A stretch of DNA of 18,447 nt from JBBTQZ01 sp038065435 (GCA_038065435.1 JBBTQZ010000045.1:1-18447); one strand, 5' to 3'; positions 6,719-12,741 are shown, numbered from the stretch's first letter. The notes: generated by a model not told the origin, from the sequence alone. Program-made: numbers and translations.

Positions 6719-8030
6719 TTCTGTTTAGTATTATAACTAAATCAGAAACATTACTCCCGAGTCTACCTGTGTATATGTCACCATCAATTTTTTGCCAAAA
6801 ATCATAGCTATTATTTTTTTCTAAAAAATCTTCCGGGTGCAGGCCCAATTCTTCAGCTTTTTTTTGCATTTCTCTATCGGCCAAAGCTCCCGCACTTTCC
6901 GTATTGTCCCAACCATCGCTAGCAATGGAGGCGACCACACGATCATCTTTAATATAAGGCAAAGCCCCTAAAACAAGTTCCTGATTTCTGCCACCCTTAC
7001 CTTCAGCTTTTAGACTGACAGTAGTCTCTCCGCCAAATATATAGCAAGTATCTGGGCTAATAGCATCACTAGCAAACTTTTTTCCTATTTCCCTAGCTTC
7101 ACCAGAAAGGGTATTAGTCTCTACGCTCGCTCTAAAACCCAACTCTTGAGCCTTCTCTTGCATTGCCATAAGTGCATCTTTGTTTGAAAGCACAAGAAAA
7201 TTTTGTACTTTCTTAAAATATTTATCTTCTTTTGAAGTCTCCGTAAAATTTAAAGTCTTTATAAAATCTGAATCTACATTATATTTCCCCAGTACATTTT
7301 TTACCTCTTCTAAAGTAGAGTCGTCCTTTACTGTAGGACCGGAAGCCACGATGGACATATCATCCCCAGGAACATCAGAAAATATAAGAGATACAACTTG
7401 AGCTGGATAAAGTATTTTAGCAAGGCCGCCACCATGTACTAGAGACAAATGTTTTCTTACTATATTTAATTCAGATATTTGAGCGCCTTTGTTTGTAAGT
7501 TCTTTGGTTATTCTAGAAAGCGAATCGCAATTTTTGTCGCTTGGCATACAAAGAAGTGCCGATCCCCCACCAGAAATAAGTACTAAAACAAGATCGCGCT
7601 CCGTCACTCCTTCTACCATTTCTATTATTCTGTTTGTAGTATCTATGTTTATATCTGAGGGGTAGGGATGAGTGCCAACGTATGATTTTATCTTTTTCAA
7701 ATTGCCAGTCCTTACATCTACCACGATACCGTCTGTAAGTTTATCTCCCAACATTTCTTCTATTGCCAAAGCTCCATCTAAAGCGCATTTACCAATACCT
7801 ATAAAAAATATTCTTTCAAAAAAATTGCATTGAAACCCCATACCTCTGATCTTTGCGTGTTCGGTGGATACGCAAAAAGAATTGTCATGGAGGGAGATCT
7901 TTTGACGTAATATATTTTTTGTATCTATAGCCCTAAGTCCAGCTTCTAGTATGGCAAGTGCGTCTTTTCGAAGCTTGGAGTTTGGCCGAGAGAGTGCATC
8001 TATATTCTTTATAATAGGCATATTATTCAT
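6705..8030 (-). CDS. Glycerate 2-kinase (DUF4147/MOFRL type)
   Basis: A 441-residue kinase converting D-glycerate to 2-phosphoglycerate in the cytosol. The N-terminal DUF4147 domain shows GIGKCALDGA (78-87), GTHPYPS (119-125), the glycine-rich phosphate loop SGGGSALL (153-160) and SDVPGDD. The C-terminal MOFRL domain carries GGETTVSLKAEGKGGRNQE and ASDGWDNTESAGALAD. It is the first gene of the operon with PEP synthase and the dehydrogenase; its product enters lower glycolysis one step (enolase) before PEP. The ATG at 8030 was chosen over the in-frame ATG three codons later because the -10 box TAAAAT ends exactly seven bases before it, so the mRNA should be leaderless. Its promoter overlaps that of rpsP on the other strand. 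Confidence 0.93.
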   Translation of the reverse strand: MNNMPIIKNIDALSRPNSKLRKDALAILEAGLRAIDTKNILRQKISLHDNSFCVSTEHAKIRGMGFQCNFFERIFFIGIGKCALDGALAIEEMLGDKLTDGIVVDVRTGNLKKIKSYVGTHPYPSDINIDTTNRIIEMVEGVTERDLVLVLISGGGSALLCMPSDKNCDSLSRITKELTNKGAQISELNIVRKHLSLVHGGGLAKILYPAQVVSLIFSDVPGDDMSIVASGPTVKDDSTLEEVKNVLGKYNVDSDFIKTLNFTETSKEDKYFKKVQNFLVLSNKDALMAMQEKAQELGFRASVETNTLSGEAREIGKKFASDAISPDTCYIFGGETTVSLKAEGKGGRNQELVLGALPYIKDDRVVASIASDGWDNTESAGALADREMQKKAEELGLHPEDFLEKNNSYDFWQKIDGDIYTGRLGSNVSDLVIILNRNGKR

Positions 8031-8058
8031 TTGACTTATTTTATTATTTTGCTACTAT
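8031..8058 (+). promoter_or_regulatory. rpsP promoter, leaderless
   Basis: TTGACT (8031-8036), a 16-base spacer and TACTAT (8053-8058) preceded by TGC, an extended -10. Seven bases lie between the -10 box and the ATG at 8066. It occupies the same DNA as the opposing glycerate kinase promoter, so polymerase can hardly sit on both at once. Confidence 0.75.
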
Positions 8059-8066
8059 TTAAGCAA
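8038..8066 (-). promoter_or_regulatory. Promoter of the glycerate kinase operon, leaderless
   Basis: On the minus strand TTGCTT (8066-8061), a 17-base spacer and TAAAAT (8043-8038). Seven bases then separate the -10 box from the ATG at 8030, so the first transcribed base is at or next to the start codon. The -35 box overlaps the rpsP ATG. Confidence 0.7.
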
Positions 8067-8557
8067 TGTTAAAAATAAGGATGCAAAGAGTAGGGAGGAA
8101 ACATGAGCCGATGTATCGGCTTGTTTTGACTGATAGCCGTAACTCCACGAAAAGTGGTCGGTTCTTGGAAATACTTGGATCTTACGATTCAAGAAAGGCG
8201 GAAAAAGCTGAAATAAAAGGAGAGAGGGTAAACCACCTGGTAAAGCATGGGGCCCAGATGAGCCCTACTGTTCACAACCTTATGGTAAAGATGGGAGCGA
8301 TATCTTTGCCCAAAATTAATGTTTTAAAAGCAAGTATTATAAAAAAAGCTCGCATTCCAAAAGAAACCGAGCCAAATAACCCGAAAAATATGAGTGATGA
8401 AAATACGCAAGATGCAGGAGGTGCATCAGAAAGTAATGATAACGATGTAGTTTCTAATGAAGAAGTGGTCGGTGCAACAGAAAAAGAACAAGCACCAGCC
8501 GAAGAATCGACCCCAGAGACACCCGCCGAGGCTACAGATGCCGAAGCTACAGAATAA
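8066..8557 (+). CDS. rpsP: Ribosomal protein bS16 with an acidic C-terminal tail
   Basis: A 163-residue small-subunit protein that helps assemble the body of the 30S particle. Residues 1-100 are a standard bS16: MLKIRMQRVGRKH, the LTDSRNSTKSGRFLEILGSYD signature, then the RVNHLVKHGAQMSPTVHNL segment. The usual length is 80-90 residues; here about 55 more form a low-complexity acidic tail rich in Glu, Asp, Ala, Thr and Pro. A second in-frame ATG (8390) opens exactly at the tail, but it has no promoter or SD of its own. The start is fixed by homology and by the leaderless promoter. First of an rpsP-khpA-trmD group like that of many bacteria, but rimM and rplS, the usual companions, are missing here. 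Confidence 0.97.
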   Translation: MLKIRMQRVGRKHEPMYRLVLTDSRNSTKSGRFLEILGSYDSRKAEKAEIKGERVNHLVKHGAQMSPTVHNLMVKMGAISLPKINVLKASIIKKARIPKETEPNNPKNMSDENTQDAGGASESNDNDVVSNEEVVGATEKEQAPAEESTPETPAEATDAEATE

Positions 8558-8566
8558 TGTTATAAT
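8558..8566 (+). promoter_or_regulatory. Possible internal promoter before khpA
   Basis: An extended -10, TGT followed by TATAAT (8561-8566), lies right after the rpsP stop, with no clear -35. It would give a leader of about 26 bases. The AGGAG at 8569-8573 is too far from the ATG (26 bases) to act as an SD. Confidence 0.4.
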
Positions 8567-8599
8567 TTAGGAGTTATTAGAAAGACTAACAGCAATACA

Positions 8600-8923
8600 A
8601 TGGAAAGAGATCAGGAATTTTTGGACTTTATTATAAGAGGTTTGGTGGATCACCCAGAATCAGTAAAGATAAAGCGTACAGTGGATGAAATGGGAGTACT
8701 TCTATCTTTAGATGTACACTCGGACGACATGGGTAAGATAATCGGTCGTTCTGGCAATACCGCCAAAGCTATAAGAATACTTCTTAGAGTAGTCGGTATG
8801 AAGAACAACGCCCGCGTAAACCTAAAGATCAATGAACCTGAGGGTGGCCGTAGGGCTCCCGCTACAGCACCGACATCCGACAATGTGTCTATGGATGATG
8901 TGATGGAGGACCTTAAGATTTAG
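8600..8923 (+). CDS. khpA: KH-domain RNA-binding protein KhpA
   Basis: A 107-residue single KH-domain protein. The GKIIGRSG motif (45-52) is the GxxG loop that grips single-stranded RNA; the flanking segments match KhpA/YlqC (MERDQEFLDFIIRGLVDHPE at the start, KAIRILLRVVG after the loop). Residues after about 83 are a short acidic, disordered tail. In other bacteria KhpA pairs with KhpB/Jag and binds many RNAs, affecting cell division and envelope growth. Its place between rpsP and trmD is conserved. No SD is present: the start ATG follows an A- and C-rich stretch (AACAGCAATACA). Confidence 0.92.
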   Translation: MERDQEFLDFIIRGLVDHPESVKIKRTVDEMGVLLSLDVHSDDMGKIIGRSGNTAKAIRILLRVVGMKNNARVNLKINEPEGGRRAPATAPTSDNVSMDDVMEDLKI

Positions 8924-8927
8924 AGTC

Positions 8928-8952
8928 AAGAATTACGAATAAAGAATTAAGG
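8928..8952 (+). repeat. AAGAATTAC-type AT-rich repeat, copy 1
   Basis: This 25-base element matches 10413-10437 at 21 of 25 positions. Both copies begin within five bases after a stop codon and run into an inverted repeat. They look like members of one intergenic repeat family. Confidence 0.5.
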
Positions 8953-8993
8953 AAAATTAAAACTAAGTTCAAATGGACTTAGTTTTAATTTTA
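8953..8993 (+). terminator. Long AT-rich terminator hairpin, probably bidirectional
   Basis: A perfect 16-bp stem (8953-8968 with 8977-8992) extended by T-G and C-G pairs to an AAAT loop. Both arms are A/T tracts, so it can stop transcription in either direction. It ends the rpsP-khpA transcript; its right arm also holds the -35 region of trmD. Confidence 0.75.
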
Positions 8994-9002
8994 TTGTATT
9001 AT
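8974..9002 (+). promoter_or_regulatory. trmD promoter, leaderless
   Basis: TGGACT (8974-8979), a 17-base spacer and TATTAT (8997-9002). Six bases separate the -10 box from the ATG at 9009. Confidence 0.55.
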
Positions 9003-9008
9003 CATCTT

Positions 9009-9638
9009 ATGACTTTTCATATAATTACTCTCTTTCCGGAGTCTTTTAGCTCATACACGAGCAGCTCTATTATTGGCAGAGCGGTCAAAGATAAAAAAAT
9101 AAAAATTAAATTTTATAACCCACGTCAATTTACTCGCGACAAACACCGAAGGATAGACCGTAAGCCTTTTGGTGGGGGCCCTGGGATGGTGATAGAAGCT
9201 TTGCCAGTGATCAAGGCGATAGAAAGTGTAAAACGTAAAGTGAAAAAGGCAAAAATAATCTGGCTCACACCATCTGGTAAACAATTTGATAATGTACAGG
9301 CCGATAAGTTCAAAAAATATTCTGACTTGATCATTGTCTGTGGTAGATACGAAGGTATTGATTCACGAGTAAAAAAAGTGTTTAAGGTGGATGAAATTTC
9401 CGTTGGACCTTATGTGCTGACGGGTGGAGAATTACCAGCAATGGTGATTTTGGATTGCGTAGCGCGTCGTATACCAGGAGTTTTGGGTAAAATAGAATCA
9501 GTAGAGGAAAATAGGGTGGCTAGTAGCGATGTCTATACCCGACCAGAAGTGTTTAAGTATAAAAACAAAAGTTATAAAGTTCCTAAAGTATTACTCTCCG
9601 GACATCATGCGAAAATTACCGAATGGCGAAGGAAATAA
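9009..9638 (+). CDS. trmD: tRNA (guanine-37-N1)-methyltransferase
   Basis: A 209-residue SPOUT methyltransferase that makes m1G37 next to the anticodon, preventing +1 frameshifts. Family motifs: FHIITLFPE at the N terminus, RKPFGGGPGM (51-60), the knot region CGRYEGIDSRV (111-121) and SVGPYVLTGGELPAM (131-145), and the VYTRPEV segment (175-181). The C-terminal part is some 30-40 residues shorter than in E. coli, and the linker before YTRP (ENRVASSDV) is compressed; an Asp at 174 is the likely general base. A longer frame opens at 8973, but that stretch lies in the terminator and promoter, and the protein homology begins at the 9009 ATG. Terminators follow the stop. Confidence 0.95.
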   Translation: MTFHIITLFPESFSSYTSSSIIGRAVKDKKIKIKFYNPRQFTRDKHRRIDRKPFGGGPGMVIEALPVIKAIESVKRKVKKAKIIWLTPSGKQFDNVQADKFKKYSDLIIVCGRYEGIDSRVKKVFKVDEISVGPYVLTGGELPAMVILDCVARRIPGVLGKIESVEENRVASSDVYTRPEVFKYKNKSYKVPKVLLSGHHAKITEWRRK

Positions 9639-9648
9639 CTCACCCCAA

Positions 9649-9671
9649 CCCTCTCTTACAACAAGAGAGGG
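9649..9671 (+). terminator. Hairpin after trmD
   Basis: A 9-bp stem, CCCTCTCTT (9649-9657) with AAGAGAGGG (9663-9671), loop ACAAC. There is no T tract; it sits just ahead of the true terminator and probably protects the 3' end. Confidence 0.5.
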
Positions 9672-9682
9672 GGCCGAACACA

Positions 9683-9714
9683 ACGAAAAATCCCGACTAT
9701 GCGGGATTTTTCGT
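9683..9714 (+). terminator. Bidirectional terminator after trmD
   Basis: A perfect 13-bp stem, ACGAAAAATCCCG (9683-9695) with CGGGATTTTTCGT (9702-9714), loop ACTATG. The A tract on one arm and T tract on the other fit termination in both directions. Confidence 0.85.
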
Positions 9715-9724
9715 ACTCAACCTT

Positions 9725-9830
9725 TAGGCAAATAAAAAGGCGCCTTATCTATGCCTGTATTCAGTTGAGCCAAAGGAGAAATACGTTACCTGCCATTATA
9801 GGGCAGAAGATGGACTTCTCTTTTGGTTCA
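9725..9830 (+). other. Intergenic structured element, candidate small RNA
   Basis: There is no protein gene between trmD and 9955. Bases 9725-9756 are an imperfect palindrome centred on GGCGCC, bounded by AGGCA and TGCCT. Bases 9766-9780 pair with 9816-9830 in 15 consecutive pairs (two G-U), enclosing a large internal loop of nine bases on each side and an inner hairpin CTGCC/GGCAG (9790-9794, 9802-9806). The GGAG inside the left arm is part of the stem, with no start codon behind it. I do not recognise the fold. Confidence 0.45.
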
Positions 9831-9883
9831 GAAAAAACTTATCCTAAATAATAATATCATACTTTTTTTATTTCAAAGACCCT

Positions 9884-9918
9884 CTATCCACACCACAGAG
9901 TCTTAAAGAGAGTATAAT
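9884..9918 (+). promoter_or_regulatory. Promoter with a CTATCCACA box before the 9955 gene
   Basis: CTATCCACA (9884-9892) lies 20 bases before a consensus -10 TATAAT (9913-9918). There is no recognisable -35; the box occupies roughly that place, as expected for an activator-dependent promoter. The leader would be about 30 bases. Confidence 0.5.
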
Positions 9919-9954
9919 GGGAGTATATAAAAGTGTATAAGTAATTTATATAAT

Positions 9955-10095
9955 ATGGAAAGTATAAATAGGCCTGATATAGAAAAAGCGGAGAATGGGG
10001 TGGAAAATGAACCAACCAGAAACGAAAAGATGAGAGCTGCCCAAATGAGAGTAGTAGAAATGTTTAAACAAAGATGGCTAGAAACAAAAATATAA
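9955..10095 (+). CDS. Short acidic frame, possibly the N-terminal part of the next one
   Basis: A 46-codon frame starting MESINRPDIEKAENG and ending RWLETKI, charged and probably helical, with no recognised family. It is the first ATG after a clear -10 box. It ends inside the next frame (22-base overlap), which is offset by -1. One extra A in the A5 tract at 10085-10089 would fuse both into a single protein of about 154 residues (RWLETKNIKNPLDF). Either this is the real N terminus of one gene with a frameshift, or it is a small coupled upstream gene. Confidence 0.45.
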   Translation: MESINRPDIEKAENGVENEPTRNEKMRAAQMRVVEMFKQRWLETKI

Positions 10096-10409
10096 AGAAC
10101 CCTTTGGATTTTATGGTGGAGCAAGCTCGAGTAGAAACCGAGATCGCTAAGGAAATCGTAGAGAGCATCCGACTTCGCCAAGATTCCGCCGGACAAGTAA
10201 AGGCAGGGGGGGATTATTATGAAGAGAAAATAGCTCTTAAGATGCTTGATTTTTTTATAGAAGAAGAAAAAATGCTTACCCTTTATGCTGAAGCAAAGCA
10301 AAACTATCCGATCATAGCGGAGCTGATGGAAAACAAGAGACCATACCTGCGAGAGTTCTCGAATGAAGCGAAGAAATTGTTTGAAAAAAGTCTGATTGAA
10401 AAAATCTGA
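10074..10409 (+). CDS. Helical, charged protein of unknown function
   Basis: A 111-residue protein with no family I can name. It is almost all predicted helix with alternating charged and hydrophobic residues (VEQARVETEIAKEIVESI, then MLDFFIEEEKMLTLYAEA), without signal peptide or membrane segment, so a small cytosolic helical bundle or coiled-coil protein is likely. A GG pair (residues 45-46) is encoded by a run of seven G (10206-10212), unusual in this AT-rich DNA and a possible slippage site. The ATG at 10074 lies inside the upstream frame and has no SD. See the 9955 entry for the possible fusion. A palindromic repeat follows the stop. Confidence 0.6.
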   Translation: MARNKNIKNPLDFMVEQARVETEIAKEIVESIRLRQDSAGQVKAGGDYYEEKIALKMLDFFIEEEKMLTLYAEAKQNYPIIAELMENKRPYLREFSNEAKKLFEKSLIEKI

Positions 10410-10465
10410 ATTAAGAATTACAAAGTAAGAATTAAGCTTAATTCATGATTCTTGATTCATAATTC
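10408..10465 (+). repeat. 58-bp AT-rich imperfect palindrome, includes AAGAATTAC repeat copy 2
   Basis: Two 29-base arms meet at AAGCTT (10434-10439) and match at 22 of 29 positions when one is reverse-complemented. It begins in the stop codon of the previous gene, probably works as a terminator in either direction, and carries in its right arm the -10 box of the next gene. Confidence 0.6.
10458..10463 (+). promoter_or_regulatory. -10 box of the GH15-like gene, leaderless
   Basis: CATAAT ends eight bases before the ATG at 10472. No convincing -35 was found; the region upstream is the palindrome. Confidence 0.45.
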
Positions 10466-10471
10466 AAAAAT

Positions 10472-11521
10472 ATGCAAATAGAGAACGATATCATCGAAAA
10501 ACATTTAGAAAACATTCGAGCTCTTCAATCACCATCTGGGCTTTTTATGGCTTCTAGGAGTGATGTCTCTACCGGCTACAACAAAGCATGGCTTCGCGAC
10601 AATTTTTATACCTGCATTGCTTTTGAAGAAGTGGGAGATTGGGAAACAGTAAAGAAGACTTGGAAAGCCGTACTGCAGATTTTTATAAAACATAAAGACA
10701 AAATAGATTGGGCAAGAAAAAACAAACCGTACGCCACTTATCAATACATTCATGCTCGCTACAATCCAGAAAATTTTGAGGAGTTTTGGGAGGAGTGGGG
10801 TAATAAACAAAACGATGCCGTAGGAGCCATACTTTTCAAACTAGGGGACTTAGAGGAGAAAGGGATCAAAATAGTGGAAACAAGTGATGAAAGATTGGTT
10901 GTACAAATACTTGTGGACTATTTAGAGTCTATAGAATATTGGCAGGATCCGGACAATGGGGTCTGGGAAGAATACGAGGAGCTTCATATGTCTTCTGTCG
11001 GCGCTTGTGTAGCCGGACTTAAAAAAATAAAATTTGTAGAAACCATAAAAGTATCAGATTATTTGATAGAAAAAGGGGAGAGTGCGCTTCGCAATTTATT
11101 GCCCAGAGAATCCAAAAGTAAATTTGCAGATCTAGCCCTACTCTCTCTTATTTACCCATTTAATGTCGTGGACGAAAGGATGGCCAGGGAAATAGTGCGC
11201 AAAGTGGAATATCATTTGGAGCGCAATAGGGGAATTATAAGATACAAAAACGATCGCTACTATAATAAAAATGAAGATGGGTATAGCGAAGAGGCGGAAT
11301 GGTGCTTTGGTTTTCCGTGGCTAGGAATTATTTATAATGGTTGGGGGAATATTGAAAAGTCGCATGAGTATCTCCAAAAAGCTATGGCGACTATTTATAA
11401 CGATCAGATACCGGAGCTTTACTACTCCGATTCACCCAAATGTAACGAGAACGTACCGTTAGCATGGGCAGAAAGTCTTTTTGTAGTAGCTCTTTTGCGA
11501 TCTTTTACAGAAAAAATCTAA
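10472..11521 (+). CDS. GH15-like glycosidase (glucoamylase / phosphorylase-kinase-like fold)
   Basis: A 349-residue (alpha/alpha)6-barrel protein of the glycoside hydrolase 15 type. The family marks are YNKAWLRDN (36-44), QNDAVGAIL (113-121), the general-acid region DNGVWEEYE (161-169) with Glu166 as likely acid, EEAEWCFGFPWLG (273-285), and the C-terminal NENVPLAWAESLFVVALL. It is much shorter than secreted glucoamylases (about 600-700 residues): the N-terminal beta-sandwich is missing and there is no signal peptide, so it probably acts inside the cell on short glucans or trehalose-like substrates. No SD; the start follows a -10 box at eight bases. The sugar dehydrogenase gene follows after 21 bases but has its own -10 box. 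Confidence 0.82.
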   Translation: MQIENDIIEKHLENIRALQSPSGLFMASRSDVSTGYNKAWLRDNFYTCIAFEEVGDWETVKKTWKAVLQIFIKHKDKIDWARKNKPYATYQYIHARYNPENFEEFWEEWGNKQNDAVGAILFKLGDLEEKGIKIVETSDERLVVQILVDYLESIEYWQDPDNGVWEEYEELHMSSVGACVAGLKKIKFVETIKVSDYLIEKGESALRNLLPRESKSKFADLALLSLIYPFNVVDERMAREIVRKVEYHLERNRGIIRYKNDRYYNKNEDGYSEEAEWCFGFPWLGIIYNGWGNIEKSHEYLQKAMATIYNDQIPELYYSDSPKCNENVPLAWAESLFVVALLRSFTEKI

Positions 11522-11524
11522 ATC

Positions 11525-11533
11525 TGCTAAAAT
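11525..11533 (+). promoter_or_regulatory. Extended -10 promoter of the sugar dehydrogenase gene
   Basis: TGC followed by TAAAAT (11528-11533), nine bases before the ATG at 11543; a weak TTTACA (11504-11509) lies 18 bases upstream inside the preceding gene. The mRNA would have a leader of only a few bases. Confidence 0.5.
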
Positions 11534-11542
11534 AACCAGCAT

Positions 11543-12379
11543 ATGAAAAAAATTCGCGTGGGATTTATTGGTCAGGGTTATATAGGTAAAAATTATGCAG
11601 ACGATTTTGAAACACGAGGGTATGAAGTAATCCGCTATGCCAAAGAGGAGCCTTATATCAAAAACAGAGACGTCATAAAAACTTGTGAGATAGTCTTTGT
11701 CGCCGTACCCACGCCAACAACTAAGAATGGGTACGACGGAAGTATCATAAGAAGCGTATTACCTTTAACAGAGACAAATACAATCGTAGTCCTCAAATCT
11801 ACCATACTACCGGGCTTGACTAGGATTATTCAGAAAGAATTTCCTGATCGTATCATCATGCATTCACCAGAATTCCTAAGCGAGACAACAGCCGCAAACG
11901 ATGCAGCGCATCCATTTATGAACATAGTCGGTATCGTAGAAAATAATGATAAACACAATGAAGCAGCTAGATTGGTTCATTCCATACTTCCAAATGCCCC
12001 TTTTATAAAAACCGTGTCCAGCGAAGAAGCAGAACTTATCAAATATGCTCACAACGGTAGCGGTTATACCCAAATTATATTTTTCAATTTGATATACGAC
12101 CTAGCTATCAAGCTAGGATCCAATTGGCAAAATATTGAAGAAGCTTTAAAAGCCGACCCTTTCATACCAAACAGATACGCCTCTCCTATACACAAAAGTG
12201 GTCGCGGAGCTGGGGGTCACTGTTTTATAAAAGATATGTCTGCTCTTAGACAGATTTACGAATCTATAACCAAAGATACAAAAGGCGTTGATATACTAAA
12301 AAGTATGGAGGAGAAAAACAAATCTCTTTTGACCCAAAGCAACAAAGACATTGACCTGCTCAAAGGAGTTTATGAATAA
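11543..12379 (+). CDS. Short UDP-glucose/GDP-mannose dehydrogenase-family protein
   Basis: A 278-residue member of the nucleotide-sugar dehydrogenase family, which oxidises UDP- or GDP-sugars to uronic acids in two NAD-dependent steps. The Rossmann motif GFIGQGYIG (7-15), the AVPTPT loop (54-59), STILPG (86-91), the SPEFLSE segment (108-114), the EAELIKYAHNG segment with Lys167, and the catalytic cysteine Cys227 in GRGAGGHCFIKD are all present. Typical enzymes have 390-450 residues: here the N-terminal domain and central helix are kept, but most of the C-terminal UDP-binding domain is absent. The stop is followed by a separate promoter, not by a second frame that could supply the domain. It may be a minimal enzyme or need a partner. 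Cytosolic; likely feeds cell-surface polysaccharide synthesis. Confidence 0.85.
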   Translation: MKKIRVGFIGQGYIGKNYADDFETRGYEVIRYAKEEPYIKNRDVIKTCEIVFVAVPTPTTKNGYDGSIIRSVLPLTETNTIVVLKSTILPGLTRIIQKEFPDRIIMHSPEFLSETTAANDAAHPFMNIVGIVENNDKHNEAARLVHSILPNAPFIKTVSSEEAELIKYAHNGSGYTQIIFFNLIYDLAIKLGSNWQNIEEALKADPFIPNRYASPIHKSGRGAGGHCFIKDMSALRQIYESITKDTKGVDILKSMEEKNKSLLTQSNKDIDLLKGVYE

Positions 12380-12397
12380 CGGATCATGATTTGCATT

Positions 12398-12440
12398 CTA
12401 TCCACATACCTATTGCAAACAAAAATTGATGCGCTATTAT
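12398..12440 (+). promoter_or_regulatory. Promoter with a CTATCCACA box before the structured RNA region
   Basis: CTATCCACA (12398-12406), TTGCAA (12413-12418), a 16-base spacer and TATTAT (12435-12440). Transcription would start near 12447, with no protein gene until 12749. Confidence 0.55.
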
Positions 12441-12446
12441 TTATTT

Positions 12447-12676
12447 AGAAGTACCTTACCGTACCCAACGACAATGGTCGTGCGGGCTTTTTCTTCCAAA
12501 CGCAAGTTTGCCGAAGAACAACAAGAGAGGGAGTATTTCGGCTGAAAGACGGATTTCCCGCTGGGGATTTGCAGCAACAAGGTTCATCAGTATACCCGAA
12601 AGGGTACAGCCCCATTTTTATGGGAGCATAGTCTGACGAGGACTAAAAAGCGCCTGCCACTCCCTAGGCGCTTTTT
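12447..12676 (+). ncRNA. Candidate structured non-coding RNA
   Basis: A 230-base stretch with its own promoter, several hairpins and a strong terminator. Hairpins: 12464-12486 (CCC and ACGAC with GTCGT and GGG) followed by CTTTTT, which looks like an early terminator or attenuator; 12593-12606 (TACCC/GGGTA with a GAAA tetraloop); 12611-12624 (CCCAT/ATGGG); 12629-12645 (TAGTC/GACTA); then the final terminator. It does not show the conserved cores of tmRNA, RNase P RNA or the SRP Alu/S domains. A TTG-started frame of 20 codons (from about 12569) is possible but unconvincing. It could be a leader RNA of pheA, though two terminators intervene. Confidence 0.5.
12645..12676 (+). terminator. Rho-independent terminator of the candidate RNA
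   Basis: An 11-bp stem, AAAAAGCGCCT (12645-12655) with AGGCGCTTTTT (12666-12676), and a ten-base loop; the right arm itself is the T tract. Confidence 0.85.
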
Positions 12677-12705
12677 CATTTTAATAACAAAATCTCGCCT
12701 AACCA

Positions 12706-12731
12706 CTTGGAAACTGGGTTTCCAAGTTTTT
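12706..12731 (+). terminator. Perfect hairpin with T tract directly before pheA
   Basis: CTTGGAAAC (12706-12714) pairs with GTTTCCAAG (12718-12726) across a 3-base loop, then TTTTT. It isolates pheA from upstream transcription, or attenuates it. Confidence 0.7.
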
Positions 12732-12732
12732 G

Positions 12733-12741
12733 TGTTATATT
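12733..12741 (+). promoter_or_regulatory. Extended -10 promoter of pheA, leaderless
   Basis: TGT followed by TATATT (12736-12741), seven bases before the ATG at 12749. No -35 match is visible; the upstream hairpin takes that place. Confidence 0.5.

Noticed and set aside
8569..8573. AGGAG as the SD of khpA.
   Set aside because: It lies 26 bases from the ATG, far outside a working distance.
12634..12640. A hammerhead ribozyme, prompted by CTGACGA (the CUGANGA core) and a nearby CGAAA.
   Set aside because: The two core pieces cannot be joined by the needed three stems in either circular order; CTGACGA simply lies in the loop of a small hairpin.
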